Notes: generated by a model from the sequence alone, not told the origin. A stretch of DNA of 64,000 bases from Ceratodon purpureus (GCA_014871385.1 CM026429.1:5703892-5767891), one strand, 5' to 3'. Shown: positions 11,640 through 23,512, numbered from the stretch's first letter. Translations and numbers: made by a program.

Positions 11640-14138
11640 CACAACCCAAAACTCCCGAAACTTCAAGACCCAAATCTCAAAACCCTGTCCTCAACCTCCT
11701 CATACATCACCACCATTGCTACTCCACTCTCTCCTCAATCCTCATCGAAAAACACTTGCTGAAAGCTTGCTCCCTGTTCCTAGACACCCTCATAACTTCC
11801 GCCACAGCCATCAAACTGCAACAACCTTCCAAACCCTAATTCACCACCAATCCACCAAACTTCACAAACCTCACCCCCTCCAATTCACCCAAAACCCAAA
11901 TCAGTTCCTCTTCACTTCACTCCAACAAACCACTTAACCTTCAGTAACAGAGTCTCCTTCAACCTCCAGTGGTTGAATTCCTGCCCAAGTGAGGAAAGAT
12001 GGTAGTTTCCTGAATCCTAAGATATGAAGAGAAGAATAAGAAGAACTCCAACTTTACGAATCAAAAAGCTGGTGAATTATGCGCTTGACCGAAACCAATG
12101 CAGATTGTATTCTAAGAAAGTGGCCCACTGAGGTCAATGCAATGATGTTGTACCTTGTTACCGGCATATCCTACTGTCTTCTCTCCTTACATCCTAATCC
12201 TACACTCTCATGACATATCCTAAAAACTCCATCCCATGAAGCATTTGTACCCATCTGGGGGTGTTATCCAAGTTTGTTTTGAGAAAAGGGAGGCAAGGCA
12301 AGCATCTGGTGGGATGATGGAAAGGGCAAAGAGGGGGGTGGATGATGGAGTTGTGGGTTGGGCACGGCACTGCACAAAAGAGAGCAGGACAAGGCAGTTG
12401 AGGGATCAACGATGAGGTCGCGTGAAACGCCTTCTTTCCTTCTTTGGTTCTGCTACAGAGCATCATGGCATTGACCTCGCTGGGGCGCTTTCTGCTCTCG
12501 GTCTTGGGTTCTGCGACTCACGGTCTTGGGTTCTGCGTCTCACGGTCTTTGGTTCTGCGTCTCACGATCGGTGCGTTCCAGGAGGACAATATCCACACGT
12601 GAGTCTCCTGTGTCTGTCATGGATTTTCTAAACCGTACGTCGATAGCAGATTTATGCATGGATAATTATAGAAAAAGAAGACAAGTTTTCTTTTTGGAAA
12701 TTTCAAGCATGGAAAAATGAAAGTATGTGAAATTATTTTATGTGACATTTGTCTACTGTTTTTTATCCACTTAAGGATATTTTTAGTGATAAAAATGGCA
12801 ACTGAAAAAATAAAATTTTGGAAGATATTTGTTTAAAAGTAAATGAATCTATTATCCATGTATGATATATTATATTAGTTTGTAAATTTATTGTTTTTCT
12901 GTGCAGTAGAGTTGACAAGTGCAGTTGTTAATATATAATGGTGAATTTCTCGTATTCTAGGAGCATTAAAAATTACTGTTGATTTTATGTATATATATTT
13001 CAATGCTATAATGCTTCATCCAATTGATCGAAGCACATGGTTCAATGAATCAATGAAAAATATTAGCAACTTGGATCATCCACCCAAAACATGATGCACT
13101 TACAAATAACTCTGTTGTAAATTTCGGAAAAAAAATAAAAAATCACTTGTAATAAACCAATGATGAACAGTGTGCGACAACTGGATAAAAAGCGTTGCAT
13201 TTGCATAAGAAAATCTCATTTACTCTTGCACTGAAAAAATCAACCAGTGACGTCGTCATAACACATCAACAATTGAGTACTTTGCAAACATACGGTAGTA
13301 TATTATTTAGAACCTACAGTTGAACAACTAGCTGCAGTGCTCAGAGAGAGCAAGCCAATTCCTGTAGCTAAACAGAGCATTTGGCGTGCAAAATCTGAGT
13401 CGGTGGTTCATAACCTTGCTATATCAGAATTAAGTTCCCACCTTGCTATATCAGAATTAACTGATCTATATCTTACTCTGACTTAAATTGTCTGATAGGT
13501 AGTCTGCGCAAAGTGAAGCTAGAGTGTGGGTATGACAAGGACTGATCGATAGGATATTAAGTATAAATTTTATACTTAACGTACGCATCTCCTCCATACT
13601 TGAGATATATCTAGAAACTGGATGGGTCTTACATACAACACACTTCGTGCTGTACTGCAATGCAGTATAACCAAAATGCGCAAAATGCAATGCAGCTCTA
13701 GAGGATGATTCAACCTGTACAATGAAAGCAAGCCTCTCTTCTTGCAGGTACATATTTTCTCACCAAGTTCAACTCTTAATGAAACCTTGGGTGAGGTTTT
13801 GGGCATATTCACAACACTCGATCTCGCTTCACTGAATCATCGCCTACCCTGAAAATTCAATAGTCGTCCTCCGACTCATCCGTCCAGTTCGGTCCAGTGT
13901 AGGATTCCTACAATTACCACAAATTGTAGTCCAGCGCATGCAAGTACGCGACTGGTTAGCAGCAGCAGTATAGTAATCTAACTCATCTACTTGCAATACA
14001 CCTTCAGAAAAACGAGTGCAGCTCTGTTTGATTCTCGCTTGGAAATTGGAAGTCTAAGAGCATGCACAGCAAATATACAGAGAGTTTAAAAAACTGACGT
14101 ACGGAACCCAGACGCATAATAAAGAATTTCAAGAGGAA
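11640..14138. other. Spacer; upstream region of the transporter and downstream region of the WWE gene
   Basis: Positions 11640-11950 are C-rich and T-poor on the plus strand, fitting a 5' leader of the minus-strand transporter. The rest is mostly AT-rich without a convincing gene. Short repeats include the 22-bp units listed separately and two copies of ccttgctatatcagaattaa near 13420 and 13441. Confidence 0.4.
12499..12564. repeat. Three tandem 22-bp units
   Basis: Three consecutive 22-bp units, each starting cggtcttgggttctgcg or a one-base variant, fill this stretch exactly. The small plus-strand open frame across it is probably fortuitous. Confidence 0.8.
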
Positions 14139-15641
14139 TTAGCTGCACACATCAGTTACCTCGCGCACGTAGCCTCGGGAAATGGCAGGAGCACAGCCAC
14201 TTTTGAGGACGGCCACTTGGTTGGCGGTAGCAGCATCAGCCGTGACTCGCTTTGCTTCATTTTCTGCAACTTGTAACTTCACGGCCAACAATTCGGAGCC
14301 CAACTTGAGAACAATGTCCTTCAAGCTGCGGATGCTCTACAAAAAACAAGTCCCGCCAACGAGTTAAATCACCGACCCTTTTAGCGTATCATGAGTATGC
14401 TCCTGCTGATCAAGACGCATAGTGAGATTTGTGTGCCTATATTTTCATGGATATACAATGAACTGCACTACTTTGGTTATGGACAATTAGCAATCCCGGA
14501 GAATTCATGCTTGATAGGGGCACATATATAGCGCACGTTTTCTACGAGAATTGAGATGAGCGGTTGAAGGAACTGAAAAACGTACCTCTCCGCAAGCTCG
14601 CAGCTCTTCTTGAACACTCTTGTTATCAGCAGCCGGCGCGGTAACTGATGTATCCGGGACCTTGATAATCTTCACATCTCGGGTGTAGTTGGTTCCGAGG
14701 TTAATCTGCTTCATGGTGCACAAGTCAACAACATAACGCGCACCACCAGTGTACTTCAAACTGGACACACTTCCCAGATCAACCCTGGATGCTCCGTCAG
14801 CAATTCCTTTCTCGATCGCAGCGGCCTTTGAAGCGTCATACTGCTTCCACTCTGCATCGTCACGCCACCACACTCCTGGTGAGGTGGGATCCTCGCAAGC
14901 TTCCAGACACATGACGGGGAACCTGATAATATATATCTAACCTGCCTTCTTAATCTGTTCGACCAGCTCTCCGCAACTGCCCTTAAATAAGCACAATTCG
15001 GCAGCGTCGAAAACGTAACTCCCCAACCACTCAGCAAACTATGACTCTAAACAGGAGATACAAAACATGCAGATGATGAACCGCAACTACTGAATATATA
15101 CAAGTCATGCAACTGATAACACCGAGCGAGCCACCGTCAAGACCTACCTGACAGCCCGCGCCGCCGAGACCGACGCTCAGTCTTGATGGCACTTCCGTTA
15201 TAATATTACGTGTACTTCCAAAGTTCCAGCCACAATTTGCAAATTAACACTCAATGCTATCATTTGGTTAAGAATACTAGCAAATAGGCGTAGTGACTCA
15301 TGATACTAGATACAGTTGCCAGTGATTATACCAATGGTACAGAAGTTAATCACCTCGTGCCGCCAATTTTGATGCTTACATGCAGAATTCATGAACAGCC
15401 GTGACTCGTGAGAGCTAGCCGCAATACCATTTAATTGTGAGTAGCTCAGTAAGCTGATGTAGCATGCAATATTGTTTTTTTTTTTTTTTAAATGTGTTTT
15501 TTCTTAAATCATTTTGAGAGGGCCAGATTGAAGCATGATTGCCCCTAACTTCGGAACCTCGACCAGCAAGGGAAGAGACTGAAATTACTCACGTGAGGCA
15601 CCACTTCGATGGACCGCTGCTGCGTCGATCGATGGATCCAT
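14139..15641 (-). CDS. WWE-domain protein gene, 5' part uncertain
   Basis: The 3' part is clear: exon 14912-14586 joins exon 14336-14139 in phase (donor gtacgt, acceptor tag), giving 174 aa from the ATG at 14912. Residues about 10-80 are a WWE domain, with GVWWRDDAEWKQYD at the start, then VDLGS and VVDLCTMKQINLGTNYTRDV. WWE domains bind ADP-ribose units and occur in ubiquitin and PARP-linked proteins. A short helical tail follows. Upstream, the same frame holds a good exon-like stretch (about 15039-14940, FAEWLGSYVFDAAELCLFKG) that would follow a Gly-rich exon ending at a gtaggt donor near 15150. It reads into the WWE exon but meets one TAG within a TA-rich patch (about 14935). An ATG with a gtgagt donor lies at 15641-15593 and could be exon 1, though I could not phase it. 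The gene either starts at 14912 or has a broken 5' half. Confidence 0.62.
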
Positions 15642-16339
15642 CCCTTGTGAAACAATTGCAAATCCTTGCTCCTTGCGTCCTTCCACTCCAAGCCCGACTC
15701 AGTATGTAAGGTAAGGTAGAGAGGGGTATTTCCGTGAGTTTATAAAGCATCTGGGATATATGAGAATTCTACCTTGGACATATAATTTTCGAATTATTTT
15801 TAAAGAAAAAATTGAATTTTTTAGATAATTTTGAAAGTAAAACTTATAGACCACTATAACAGTGAGTAGAATATTCCTATTCTGCTATTAGTAGAAACCC
15901 AATGAAGACATTACAAGTATGCAAAATTCTCCTGGAGAAAATCAAAAAGTCAAAATTAATGATGGAATTTGGGTGATGGTATGTTGCTTTCTGGAGTAAT
16001 CATAGGGCACGGATATTGATTCCTCATGAAAATACAATCTACCTTTCATAAATGTTAACCCTCGGGCGTGGATCAAATTTAACATTTATAGAAATGTTAA
16101 CAATTAACAATTATAAAATTACTTTTTTGAGCAATATCCAAACCTTAACATTTATAAATATAAGCAATTGTGAAGAGTCCTTGTGAGAGAATACCATTCA
16201 TAAAATTGCAAACCTAATCAAAACTTTATTCAATATCAAGTAATGTGTAGAGAGAGAAGAATATAGCTGGATAGCCTAGATGTGTAGTTTTTATGTGTAA
16301 TTTTTATTATCCATGTTATGGTTGTATTTCAGTTGTTAA

Positions 16340-17268
16340 CCCCTAAAGGTTCAAGCCGTTTTTGGACCTCCAAAACCAAAAACTGTGATTTTTGACGACT
16401 TTGTAGAACTAGAAGTATGATTCTTAATTTTTTAATTTTTTGATACATCCAACCGTAAGATCTTAAACCTAACTACCTGCACTAATACCATGTTAAATTT
16501 CAACGGTTGGATCTTTACCATTTGTGAGATTATAACGTTCAAAGTTTACTGTTTGTTTTTTTTTGGCTTTGCGGGAAAGGCATACTCTAAATGGTGCCAA
16601 GGAAGACTTGATTATTGTTACCTCAAACATTTTGCTCATAATTTTTTCCATGTAGGTAACTAAGTTGAGCACCTCCATGAAAAATTTTAGAGTCTCATTA
16701 CAGTTTTTTGGCCTTCATGCAAATTAATTTCCACAAGAAGGTGCAAAAACCACAATATGGTAAAACCTAAATGACGTGAAATGCTTTTGGTTTTTTAAAA
16801 AAGTGAACAGTTAAAAGTTATGTCCATGATTTTTTGAATTATTGGAAAAAACAAATTTGAAAAATTCCTAAATCTCAAATTTTGACAAATTTTGAAAGAA
16901 AAAATTGTAAAATTACCAAAAACTGAGAAGGTTGTTTCTGTGATTTTTGGAGGCTGCCCTTCTAAAATTGGTAAGCTTTTTGACATAGGACACTTTGGAT
17001 TTTGAATAGTGAATTGGTTATGAACACATTTCCAAAAAAAAAAATCTAAAAAAACCTAATTTTAAACTGCCCGTTTTGGACTTGAAACCTAAAATTCCTA
17101 GATGAAGGTTCTAAAAGTGAAATTTGGCGCCGAAATTTTTACCACATATACTTTGCTGTATAACAAGCATCCAGTAAAATTCTTAGGCAAGAATATTACT
17201 TTTAACCCCTTCATCTAGGCTGCCCAAAACAGCCGAGAGCCATTTTGGATTTCCAGAACCTTTAGGGG
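16340..17268. mobile_element. TTAA-flanked non-autonomous DNA transposon, copy A
   Basis: The element starts CCCCTAAAGGTTC and ends GAACCTTTAGGGG, and TTAA flanks both ends (16336-16339 and 17269-17272). It is 929 bp with no transposase frame. It shares the internal word aaccgtaagatctt with the other copies in the window. The TTAA target is typical of piggyBac and Kolobok transposons; which of these applies cannot be told from the sequence alone. Confidence 0.75.
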
Positions 17269-17778
17269 TTAACATTTATATAGTCAAATTTACAAAGAAG
17301 TGAGTATCATTTTGTTAACAGTTAATGCGTTTAACATTTATAGTGTACAATATGTGGGGAGTTGAAAGAAAGTTAACATTTAGAGACGGTTAACACTTCA
17401 GCGACGCTATCTCGTGAGCGGTGAGCGGTGAGCGGTGAGCACAAAATTTCAGTTTTTTTCAAAAAAAAGTTTGAATTTTTTTTACAAAAATGAAATCTTT
17501 TCACCCAATTCTATCAAAAACCATAATCTTAAAACTCTTTCTTCGAAGCCATGATTAAATAATAAATGACAGCTATTATCGTGGAAGGTTAATAAATTTG
17601 ACTATTTTTTTAAAAAATTCCAAAAAAGGAAAAACAAAAAAAAACTGCTAAATTTATTTCAAAAGAAGAAATGGGATAAAAACCAAAAATAGGTGGGAAA
17701 AAAACTCTTACGCAAGGCCTTTTTGCATTTGAGAATATATGACACAATATATGGTAGAATAATCTATCATATATTCGC

Positions 17779-18363
17779 CTCTCGGATCCGAGAGGAGAAT
17801 CTTACATATATTTTGTTTTTGAACTTCAAACTGTGAGCAAAAATTGTAACCACGCACTCAAAAAAGCAAAAAAAAATACTTAGCCAAGGCACCTCTCGGA
17901 TCCGAGGGATGGTTCGGAGATGCTTTCTGCCTTCACTTTAAACTGAAAAAGCAGAGAAATCTGAGCATCCAACATTGAGCTGGAGCTCACATGGAGCAAA
18001 AAAGCGAGTGAAAGTCAGAGCTTGGGGGCACCTCTCGGATCCGAGAGATGGATTGGGGGTGCCTCTTGCATTCACTTTTTTTGACAACTCGCATGGAAAA
18101 TGACGAGATTTTTTTTTCTTGGAAATATGGCTTGTTGTATGTTTTTGGAAAGCTCTTGTCGAGGGCTTTCCAACGGTGTATTACATCAAATATTTGGAGA
18201 AAATCTCCATGTGTAGTGCCAATTTGAAGAATTCAAATCAACATTGTCAGAATATCAGCATAGTTGAGAAATTTATAATGGAGTTATACTATAATATTTT
18301 CATGGTAGAGCATAAAAAGTGGGCAAATATTTGGACCAAAGATTCTCCTCTCGGATCCGAGAG
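17779..18363. repeat. Four dispersed copies of a 16-bp palindrome
   Basis: The palindrome ctctcggatccgagag occurs at 17779-17794, 18032-18047 and 18348-18363, with a near copy (last two bases changed) at 17893-17906. Similar sequence extends a few bases beyond some copies. It is self-complementary at every copy and lies inside the MULE-like element. Confidence 0.85.
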
Positions 18364-18516
18364 CACCCTAAGGTGGGTGGGATTTTGACACTTTTTTTAA
18401 CAACTCGCATGGAAAATGACGAGATTTTTTTTTTTCTTGGAGATTTGGAGAAAATCTCCATGTGTAGTGCCAATTTGAAGAATTCATAACAACATTGTCA
18501 GAATATCAGCATAGAA
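18086..18516. repeat. Direct duplication inside the MULE-like element
   Basis: The words caactcgcatggaaaatgac and, further on, gagaaaatctccatgtgtag occur twice in the same order: near 18086 and 18198, and again near 18401 and 18449. The second copy lacks an internal piece. Both end in cattgtcagaatatcagcat. Confidence 0.75.
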
Positions 18517-19625
18517 CACCATATTCGTTATATTGAGACTTTTCATAGTCTCAATTTAATGCTTGACTATAGCTTTTTCATTGATTTCTTGATTGATTCT
18601 ATATTTGTCAAAAATGTTTTGACTATATATAGGAAGATTATCCTTGAATCGAGTATAATCTATAATTAGAAAGTCAAAAAAAAGTTCAAATTGTCTAAAA
18701 ACAATTGCTGAAATTGTAGGCAAAAAGTCTCAAAGTTCTGAAATTGTCTCAAAATAACGAATATGGTCATATAGTTAAAATACCTTTTTTGTTGAATAAT
18801 TTTTAAAAGCTAATACATTATGGATCCCTTTGAGATGTGAAGGCCACATTTATCTTTTCTAACTTTGAAGAACTTTTATACGTTTTAATCCCTTTCAAGT
18901 CGGATGCCTATTTTTACTTAACTCAAAATTCAATAAACATGTGATTGTTAAACCTCTTTTGGATTCCTACGTCACTTTGTATGCTTTGAATGTACTTTTC
19001 ATTGGAAAGACACATCCTTTTATGGATCTTTGAGATTCAAGAGTTCCATCAAGTGGTTTAATTTTGAGTATTATTTGATAGTTTTTATGGAAAATTAAGC
19101 AAACTCATGATTTATTGTTAAAACTCAAGTGCTCGAGTTGAGCTGTGCGTTTGCTTGTTTGACTTTGCTACTTGCAACGAACAGGTAGCGCTTTCTATTT
19201 TTTTGTTTAAACACCTTTTGTGGAGTATCGAACTGGTTCCTTCGGATCGAAGATGAGAATCTTCTTATGATTCTTATAATGTCAAAGATGACGTTTGTAA
19301 GGTAGTTGGATTTGAGGTTGTTTGTGTTGGAGGGCCTTTTCGGAGTTCTCATATCTTGAGTGATTATAAGACAGTCTTTACCGTTGGGCCTGTACGATCT
19401 TTGAATAATCAGCTAAGAGCTTTGCATGTGTTAGAGTATATTTTCTACTATGTATATGCATTTTCAGTTTTAAATTGTTTTTTGTCCAGTCTCCCTTATA
19501 TTGTTAATGCATGGTTTTTTTTTATTGTACTTCTACTTTTACAAGATTATATGATATGATATCAAGTTATTCTAAGATGATGCTTGACTTGTTTGCATAT
19601 CATCCGTCACTTTGACATTTTTCAG

Positions 19626-20254
19626 TCGAAGCGTGAAATGACCTCTGAAAAATTGCAGCTTTTCGCAACTGCCAAGGTTTTTGCCAAGTACAAAGAGAGA
19701 TGGCTAAAGTGGTGGAACATGAGCAAAGAGAGTCGCCTAGAGTATAACCGTCCTCCATCACCAACTTCTGATTCAGTTCTCCGGGTTTGGATTGATCAAG
19801 TTGCCTTTTGGGCTGGGGTAGGTATTCAAATCTTTTGGCTGAAATTGTTGAATTCATTCCATGTCTTCTACTAGTTAGAGAAACAATATATTTGTTTAAA
19901 GTAAAATATGTACTTATAGAAATTGTCATTGTTGTTACCGCAGTTAGAGGAGGAGGCTCTCAATTGTTATGCCAAGATTGTAGAGGAGGACATCATAGTG
20001 TTGAAGACACATGATTTACCAAATCGTGTAGAGTGCATTGGCTCTTGGATTGAGGCTCATTCCATCACTTTGTGGGGGAAAGCATTTAGGATTTTTTTCC
20101 TAAGGCTAGCACTTTTACCAAGAAGGAGCCATTCCTCAACCAGGCTGGTGTTGAGAATGCTATGAAGCAGGCTATCTTGAGGTATTTCTGGAGGGAGTTG
20201 GTTGTCAAGGGTGCATTTGACAAGAACGATATTTCACAGCGGTTTAAGAAGTGA
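19626..20254 (+). pseudogene. Decayed two-exon gene fragment of unknown function
   Basis: Two exon-like pieces keep phase: 19626-19817 (SKREMTSEKLQLFATAKVFA onward, ending in a ggtaggt donor) and 19944 onward (LEEEALNCYAKIVEEDIIVL). The second piece needs a one-base slip in a T-run near 20090-20100 to continue into KKEPFLNQAGVENAMKQAIL and a stop at 20252-20254. The mixed hydrophilic composition is protein-like. Further upstream, 19230-19440 holds another stretch of plausible coding sequence (GFEVVCVGGPFRSSHILSDY). I do not recognise the family. Its position inside a MULE-like element suggests a captured and now decayed host gene; a remnant of the element's own gene is the alternative. Confidence 0.45.
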
Positions 20255-20566
20255 GTGGATGTCTGTAGCAGTAATGTATATTTACAGATTATCAGAGAAA
20301 GCATTTTGGAGCTCCTCACCTCCATTGGATATGAATCGGGTGTAAATTTCTACATTGATCAATTTAAAAGCCATTATCTTTTGAAAAAAATCTTTAACCA
20401 CCTTCCACAGCCATAGGTCCCATATATGCCATGTCATGCAAAATCATCTCAAAATATTCAAATAATAGTCAAAAATTTAAAAATTTAGTGCTCACCGCTC
20501 ACTGCTCACTGCTCACCGCTCACTGCTCACCGCTCACAAGATAGCATTCCTGGTTAACACTTATAA

Positions 20567-20866
20567 GGTGAAACCACCTATAGGCGGGCACCACCCCAGG
20601 AGCGTGCATCCAAGATTTCTGCCTTTATAAAGATTTAACCTCCGTTGCATGTTTCTCATGTGTACATAAATAGGGTGCCCGCTAATAGGTTTTCACTTCT
20701 AAAATTTGTACTTAATTATGTGTGTGCTATAAAATATCAAAAAAATAGGGAAAGTTCGTCTTTTCCTATTCCTTATCCTTGAAAAATAGTAACCCACTCA
20801 TTTCATCACCCTAGAATATAGATTCCTTACGTAATCCTTAAATGCCCGCTCATAGGTGGTTTCACC
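20567..20866. mobile_element. 300-bp MITE
   Basis: The ends GGTGAAACCACCTATAGGCG and, on the other strand, GGTGAAACCACCTATGAGCG form an inverted repeat of about 24 bp with few mismatches. The interior is AT-rich and non-coding. A target duplication is not clear, so no superfamily is given. Confidence 0.65.
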
Positions 20867-20912
20867 ATAGGTGTAACATTTATAGAGGGTGGACTGTACC
20901 CCTCTCTACCTT

Positions 20913-21027
20913 TATTGGATTCACTCACTAGTAAGTTTGTCGAAGAGCTCCAACGGCTTTGTTTGATTGCTCTTGATATCGGACCAACTTCTGCAGGAAA
21001 GGTAGGAGAAGCGACAAGGTGGATGTT
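20913..21027 (+). pseudogene. Left part of a coding frame split by the CACTA element
   Basis: The frame reads TSKFVEELQRLCLIALDIGP and then TSAGKVGEATRWM up to the CACTA insertion. Taking one GTT copy as the target, the same frame continues at 41383 with LEELARRKCKAESLPKAGQ. The composition is protein-like on both sides. Function unknown; probably an exon of an interrupted host gene. Confidence 0.45.
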
Positions 21028-21285
21028 CACTAGTAGGAACTGAGGCCAACCAGGGTTGTCTATTCGGACGGACATGGGCAAAATTTCCGGACATAGACGG
21101 ACGGACGGACGGACGGACCGGTCGGTCCCCGGACATAATCGGACATTGAGGGGAGGAGGAAAATTACTAAGTTAGTTTTTTTTTTTTACAACTTACCTAT
21201 AGGGGAAACATATTGATGACATGGACAACGAACGATGACGGGGAATTCCACATATGCAAAGGGGTGCGCGAGCGAGTTCAAAGGG

Positions 21286-21842
21286 GGCGCGAGCTTCTGA
21301 GAAGGGGGCCAGAGCTTTTGGGAGGGGGGGCGAGAGCTTTTGGGAGGGGGGGCGAGAGCTTCTTAGAGGGGCGCGAGCTTCTTTGGTGGGGGGGGGGGGG
21401 GGCGCGAGCTTCTAGGGGGGGGGCGCGAGCTTCTAGGGGGGGCGCGAGCTTCTAGGGGGGGGGGGCGCGAGCTTCTAGGGGGGGGCGCGAGCTTCTAGGG
21501 GGGGGGGGGCGCGAGCTTCTAGGGGGGCGCGAGCTTCTAAGGGGGGGGGGCGCGAGCTTCTAGGGGGGGGGGGCGCGAGCTTCTAGGGGGGGGCGCGAGC
21601 TTCTAGGGAGGGGGCGCGAGCTTCTTGGGGGGGGGGGCAAGTGCTTCTATGAGGGGGGGGGGGGGCAAGTGCTTCTAGGAGGGGGGGAGGCAAGTGCTTC
21701 TAGAGGGGGGGGGGGCGCGAGCTTCTGAGGGGGGGGGGGGGGGGGGGGGGGCGCAAGCTTCTTGGAGGGGGGCGCGAGCTTCTAAGGGGGGCTAGAGCTT
21801 CTGGGAGGGGGGGCCAGAGCTTCCGGGAGGGGGGGCGCGAGG
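21286..21842. repeat. G-rich minisatellite, left palindrome arm
   Basis: About twenty units of the form gcgcgagcttct followed by a run of 6-20 G, with variants such as ggcaagtgcttct and ggccagagcttct. The reverse complement of this array fills the right arm. The long G-runs could form G-quadruplexes and may be mis-sized in the assembly. Confidence 0.9.
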
Positions 21843-22418
21843 TTATGGGTTTAGGGTGATTCTGGAGAACGGGGCATACAATTGATATTTTATTTTTTTC
21901 CGTTCCATTACAAAAATAACAATAAAATTTTATTCTCCACAAGAGTACATAGCCGTCAAAAAAAGATTTATTACGATTTTGCAAACGTGTAAACAAAGCC
22001 ATATAAGCAATCAAAATGTTACATATGCAATTCACTATGGTACTACAATGTGCCTCTAAAACAACTATCCGGAGCTTTGAAGTTGTAAGGGGGACTCATC
22101 AAATCATCCACAACTCTTGCAAGTGATAGCCTCATCGTGGGGTCTTCGTTAAGCAAGCCATTCAATTTCGTTGAGAATGCAATCATTGACATTGTATCCT
22201 TGAAGAGGTATGGGCATTGTTCGTCCCTCCATATCATCTTTGCCAAATAGCCTACCGAAAATGCATTAGATTGCTCCATCCTGGAACTCTAAATTTTATA
22301 TTATAATCCCCTTTCTCTTCCAATATTAATGTTTCATCTCTTAATGTTTTGTGCATACTTCCCTCTGTAATGATTCATTTATTTATTTCTCTTCCAATCT
22401 TGTTCCACTCTATACTAT
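21838..22418. repeat. Unique-sequence part of the left arm of a large inverted repeat
   Basis: This stretch matches, in reverse complement, 22932-23512 with very few differences, giving arms of about 580 bp before the minisatellites are counted. The spacer 22419-22931 is T-rich and itself contains repeated lines (for example cctttctcttc, catttattt). Confidence 0.85.
22043..22279 (-). pseudogene. Protein-kinase C-lobe fragment, left-arm copy
   Basis: A 78-aa frame, MEQSNAFSVGYLAKMIWRDE onward, with LLNEDPTMRLSLARVVDDLM near its end. The D-P-x-x-R-x-S/T pattern followed by a helical segment is typical of subdomain XI of protein kinases, and SVGYLAKMI fits subdomain IX. It lacks all the ATP-binding and catalytic parts. 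Captured from a host kinase gene, with an identical protein in the other arm. Confidence 0.6.
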
Positions 22419-22931
22419 TTTTTATTTTTTTTCCCTTTATCTTTCTATATTAATATTTGTTTTTTTTTTAAGTCTTCCATTTATTTTTAATTGTATATTA
22501 GAGCATTGTTTCTTTCTTCCGTACTAAATTGATTAATTATTCAAATTTGTATTTCTCTTCCAACCTTCTTCCATCCCATGCTATTGATTTTATATTATCC
22601 CTTTCTCTTCTGATTTTAATGTTTGTTTTTTTGTTTTTTTTTTAATCTCTACCATTTATTTTAAATTCTATGTTAGAGCATTGTTTGTTTCTTCCGTACT
22701 AAATCAATTAGTTATCTAAATATTTTTAATTCTATGTTAATTCATTGTTTGTTTCTGGCATACTTCCTTTCATAATTATTTATTTCTCTTGCAACCTTCT
22801 TCCAGTCTATACTCTTAATTTTATATTTTTCCCTTTCTTTTTCAATATTAAAGTTCGATCTATTTTCATCTTTTCCATTTATTTTTCATTTTGTGTTTAA
22901 AAATAAATGGAAGAGATAAAAAAATAAACAA

Positions 22932-23512
22932 ATAGTATATAATGGAACAAGATTGGAAGAGAAATAAATAAATGAATCATTACAGAGGGAAGTATGCACA
23001 AAACATTAAGAGATGAAACATTAATATTGGAAGAGAAAGGGGATTATAATATAAAATTTAGAGTTCCAGGATGGAGCAATCTAATGCATTTTCGGTAGGC
23101 TATTTGGCAAAGATGATATGGAGGGACGAACAATGCCCATACCTCTTCAAGGATACAATGTCAATGATTGCATTCTCAACGAAATTGAATGGCTTGCTTA
23201 ACGAAGACCCCACGATGAGGCTATCACTTGCAAGAGTTGTGGATGATTTGATGAGTCCCCCTTACAACTTCAAAGCTCCGGATAGTTGTTTTAGAGGCAC
23301 ATTGTAGTACCATAGTGAATTGCATATGTAACATTTTGATTGCTTATATGGCTTTGTTTACACGTTTGCAAAATCGTAATAAATCTTTTTTTGACGGCTA
23401 TATACTCTTGTGGAGAATAAAATTTTATTGTTATTTTTGTAATGGAACGGAAAAAATAAAATATCAATTGTATGCCCCGTTCTCCAGAATCACCCTAAAC
23501 CCATAACCTCGC
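22932..23512. repeat. Unique-sequence part of the right arm of the large inverted repeat
   Basis: Reverse complement of 21838-22418. The two positions of any matching base add up to about 45350, showing an alignment almost free of gaps. Confidence 0.85.
23071..23307 (+). pseudogene. Protein-kinase C-lobe fragment, right-arm copy
   Basis: It encodes exactly the same 78 residues as the left-arm copy, in opposite orientation. The identity of the two arms implies a recent inverted duplication or gene conversion between them. Confidence 0.6.

Larger units (their letters stand above)
17399..20552. mobile_element. MULE-like non-autonomous element carrying gene fragments
   Basis: The 3154-bp element is bounded by a 10-bp direct repeat GTTAACACTT (17389-17398 and 20553-20562), which fits the 9-11-bp target duplication of Mutator-like elements. 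The ends are related inverted repeats, CAGCGACGCTATCTCGTGAG and, on the other strand, CAGGAATGCTATCTTGTGAG. They continue into 7-bp tandem repeats of gtgagcg type, about four at the left end and seven at the right. No MULE transposase was seen. Inside are palindromic repeats, a direct duplication and a decayed gene fragment, so it may be a Pack-MULE. Confidence 0.7.
15713..20912. mobile_element. Small non-autonomous element with 16-bp inverted ends, split by three later insertions
   Basis: A perfect 16-bp inverted repeat (aaggtagagaggggta at 15713-15728; its complement at 20897-20912) bounds the block. Within its own sequence (about 0.8 kb once the nested elements are removed) a taacatttatag-like word recurs near both ends, for example near 16079, 16146, 17330 and 20871, like subterminal transposase-binding sites. 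Nested inside are a TTAA-flanked element, a MULE-like element and a 300-bp MITE. I found no convincing target duplication, so family and exact ends are open. Confidence 0.5.

Noticed and set aside
11031-11937. Plus-strand frames of 105-163 aa around the transporter
   Set aside because: They overlap the conserved minus-strand transporter and its leader. The His/Pro-rich composition is that of a complementary strand.
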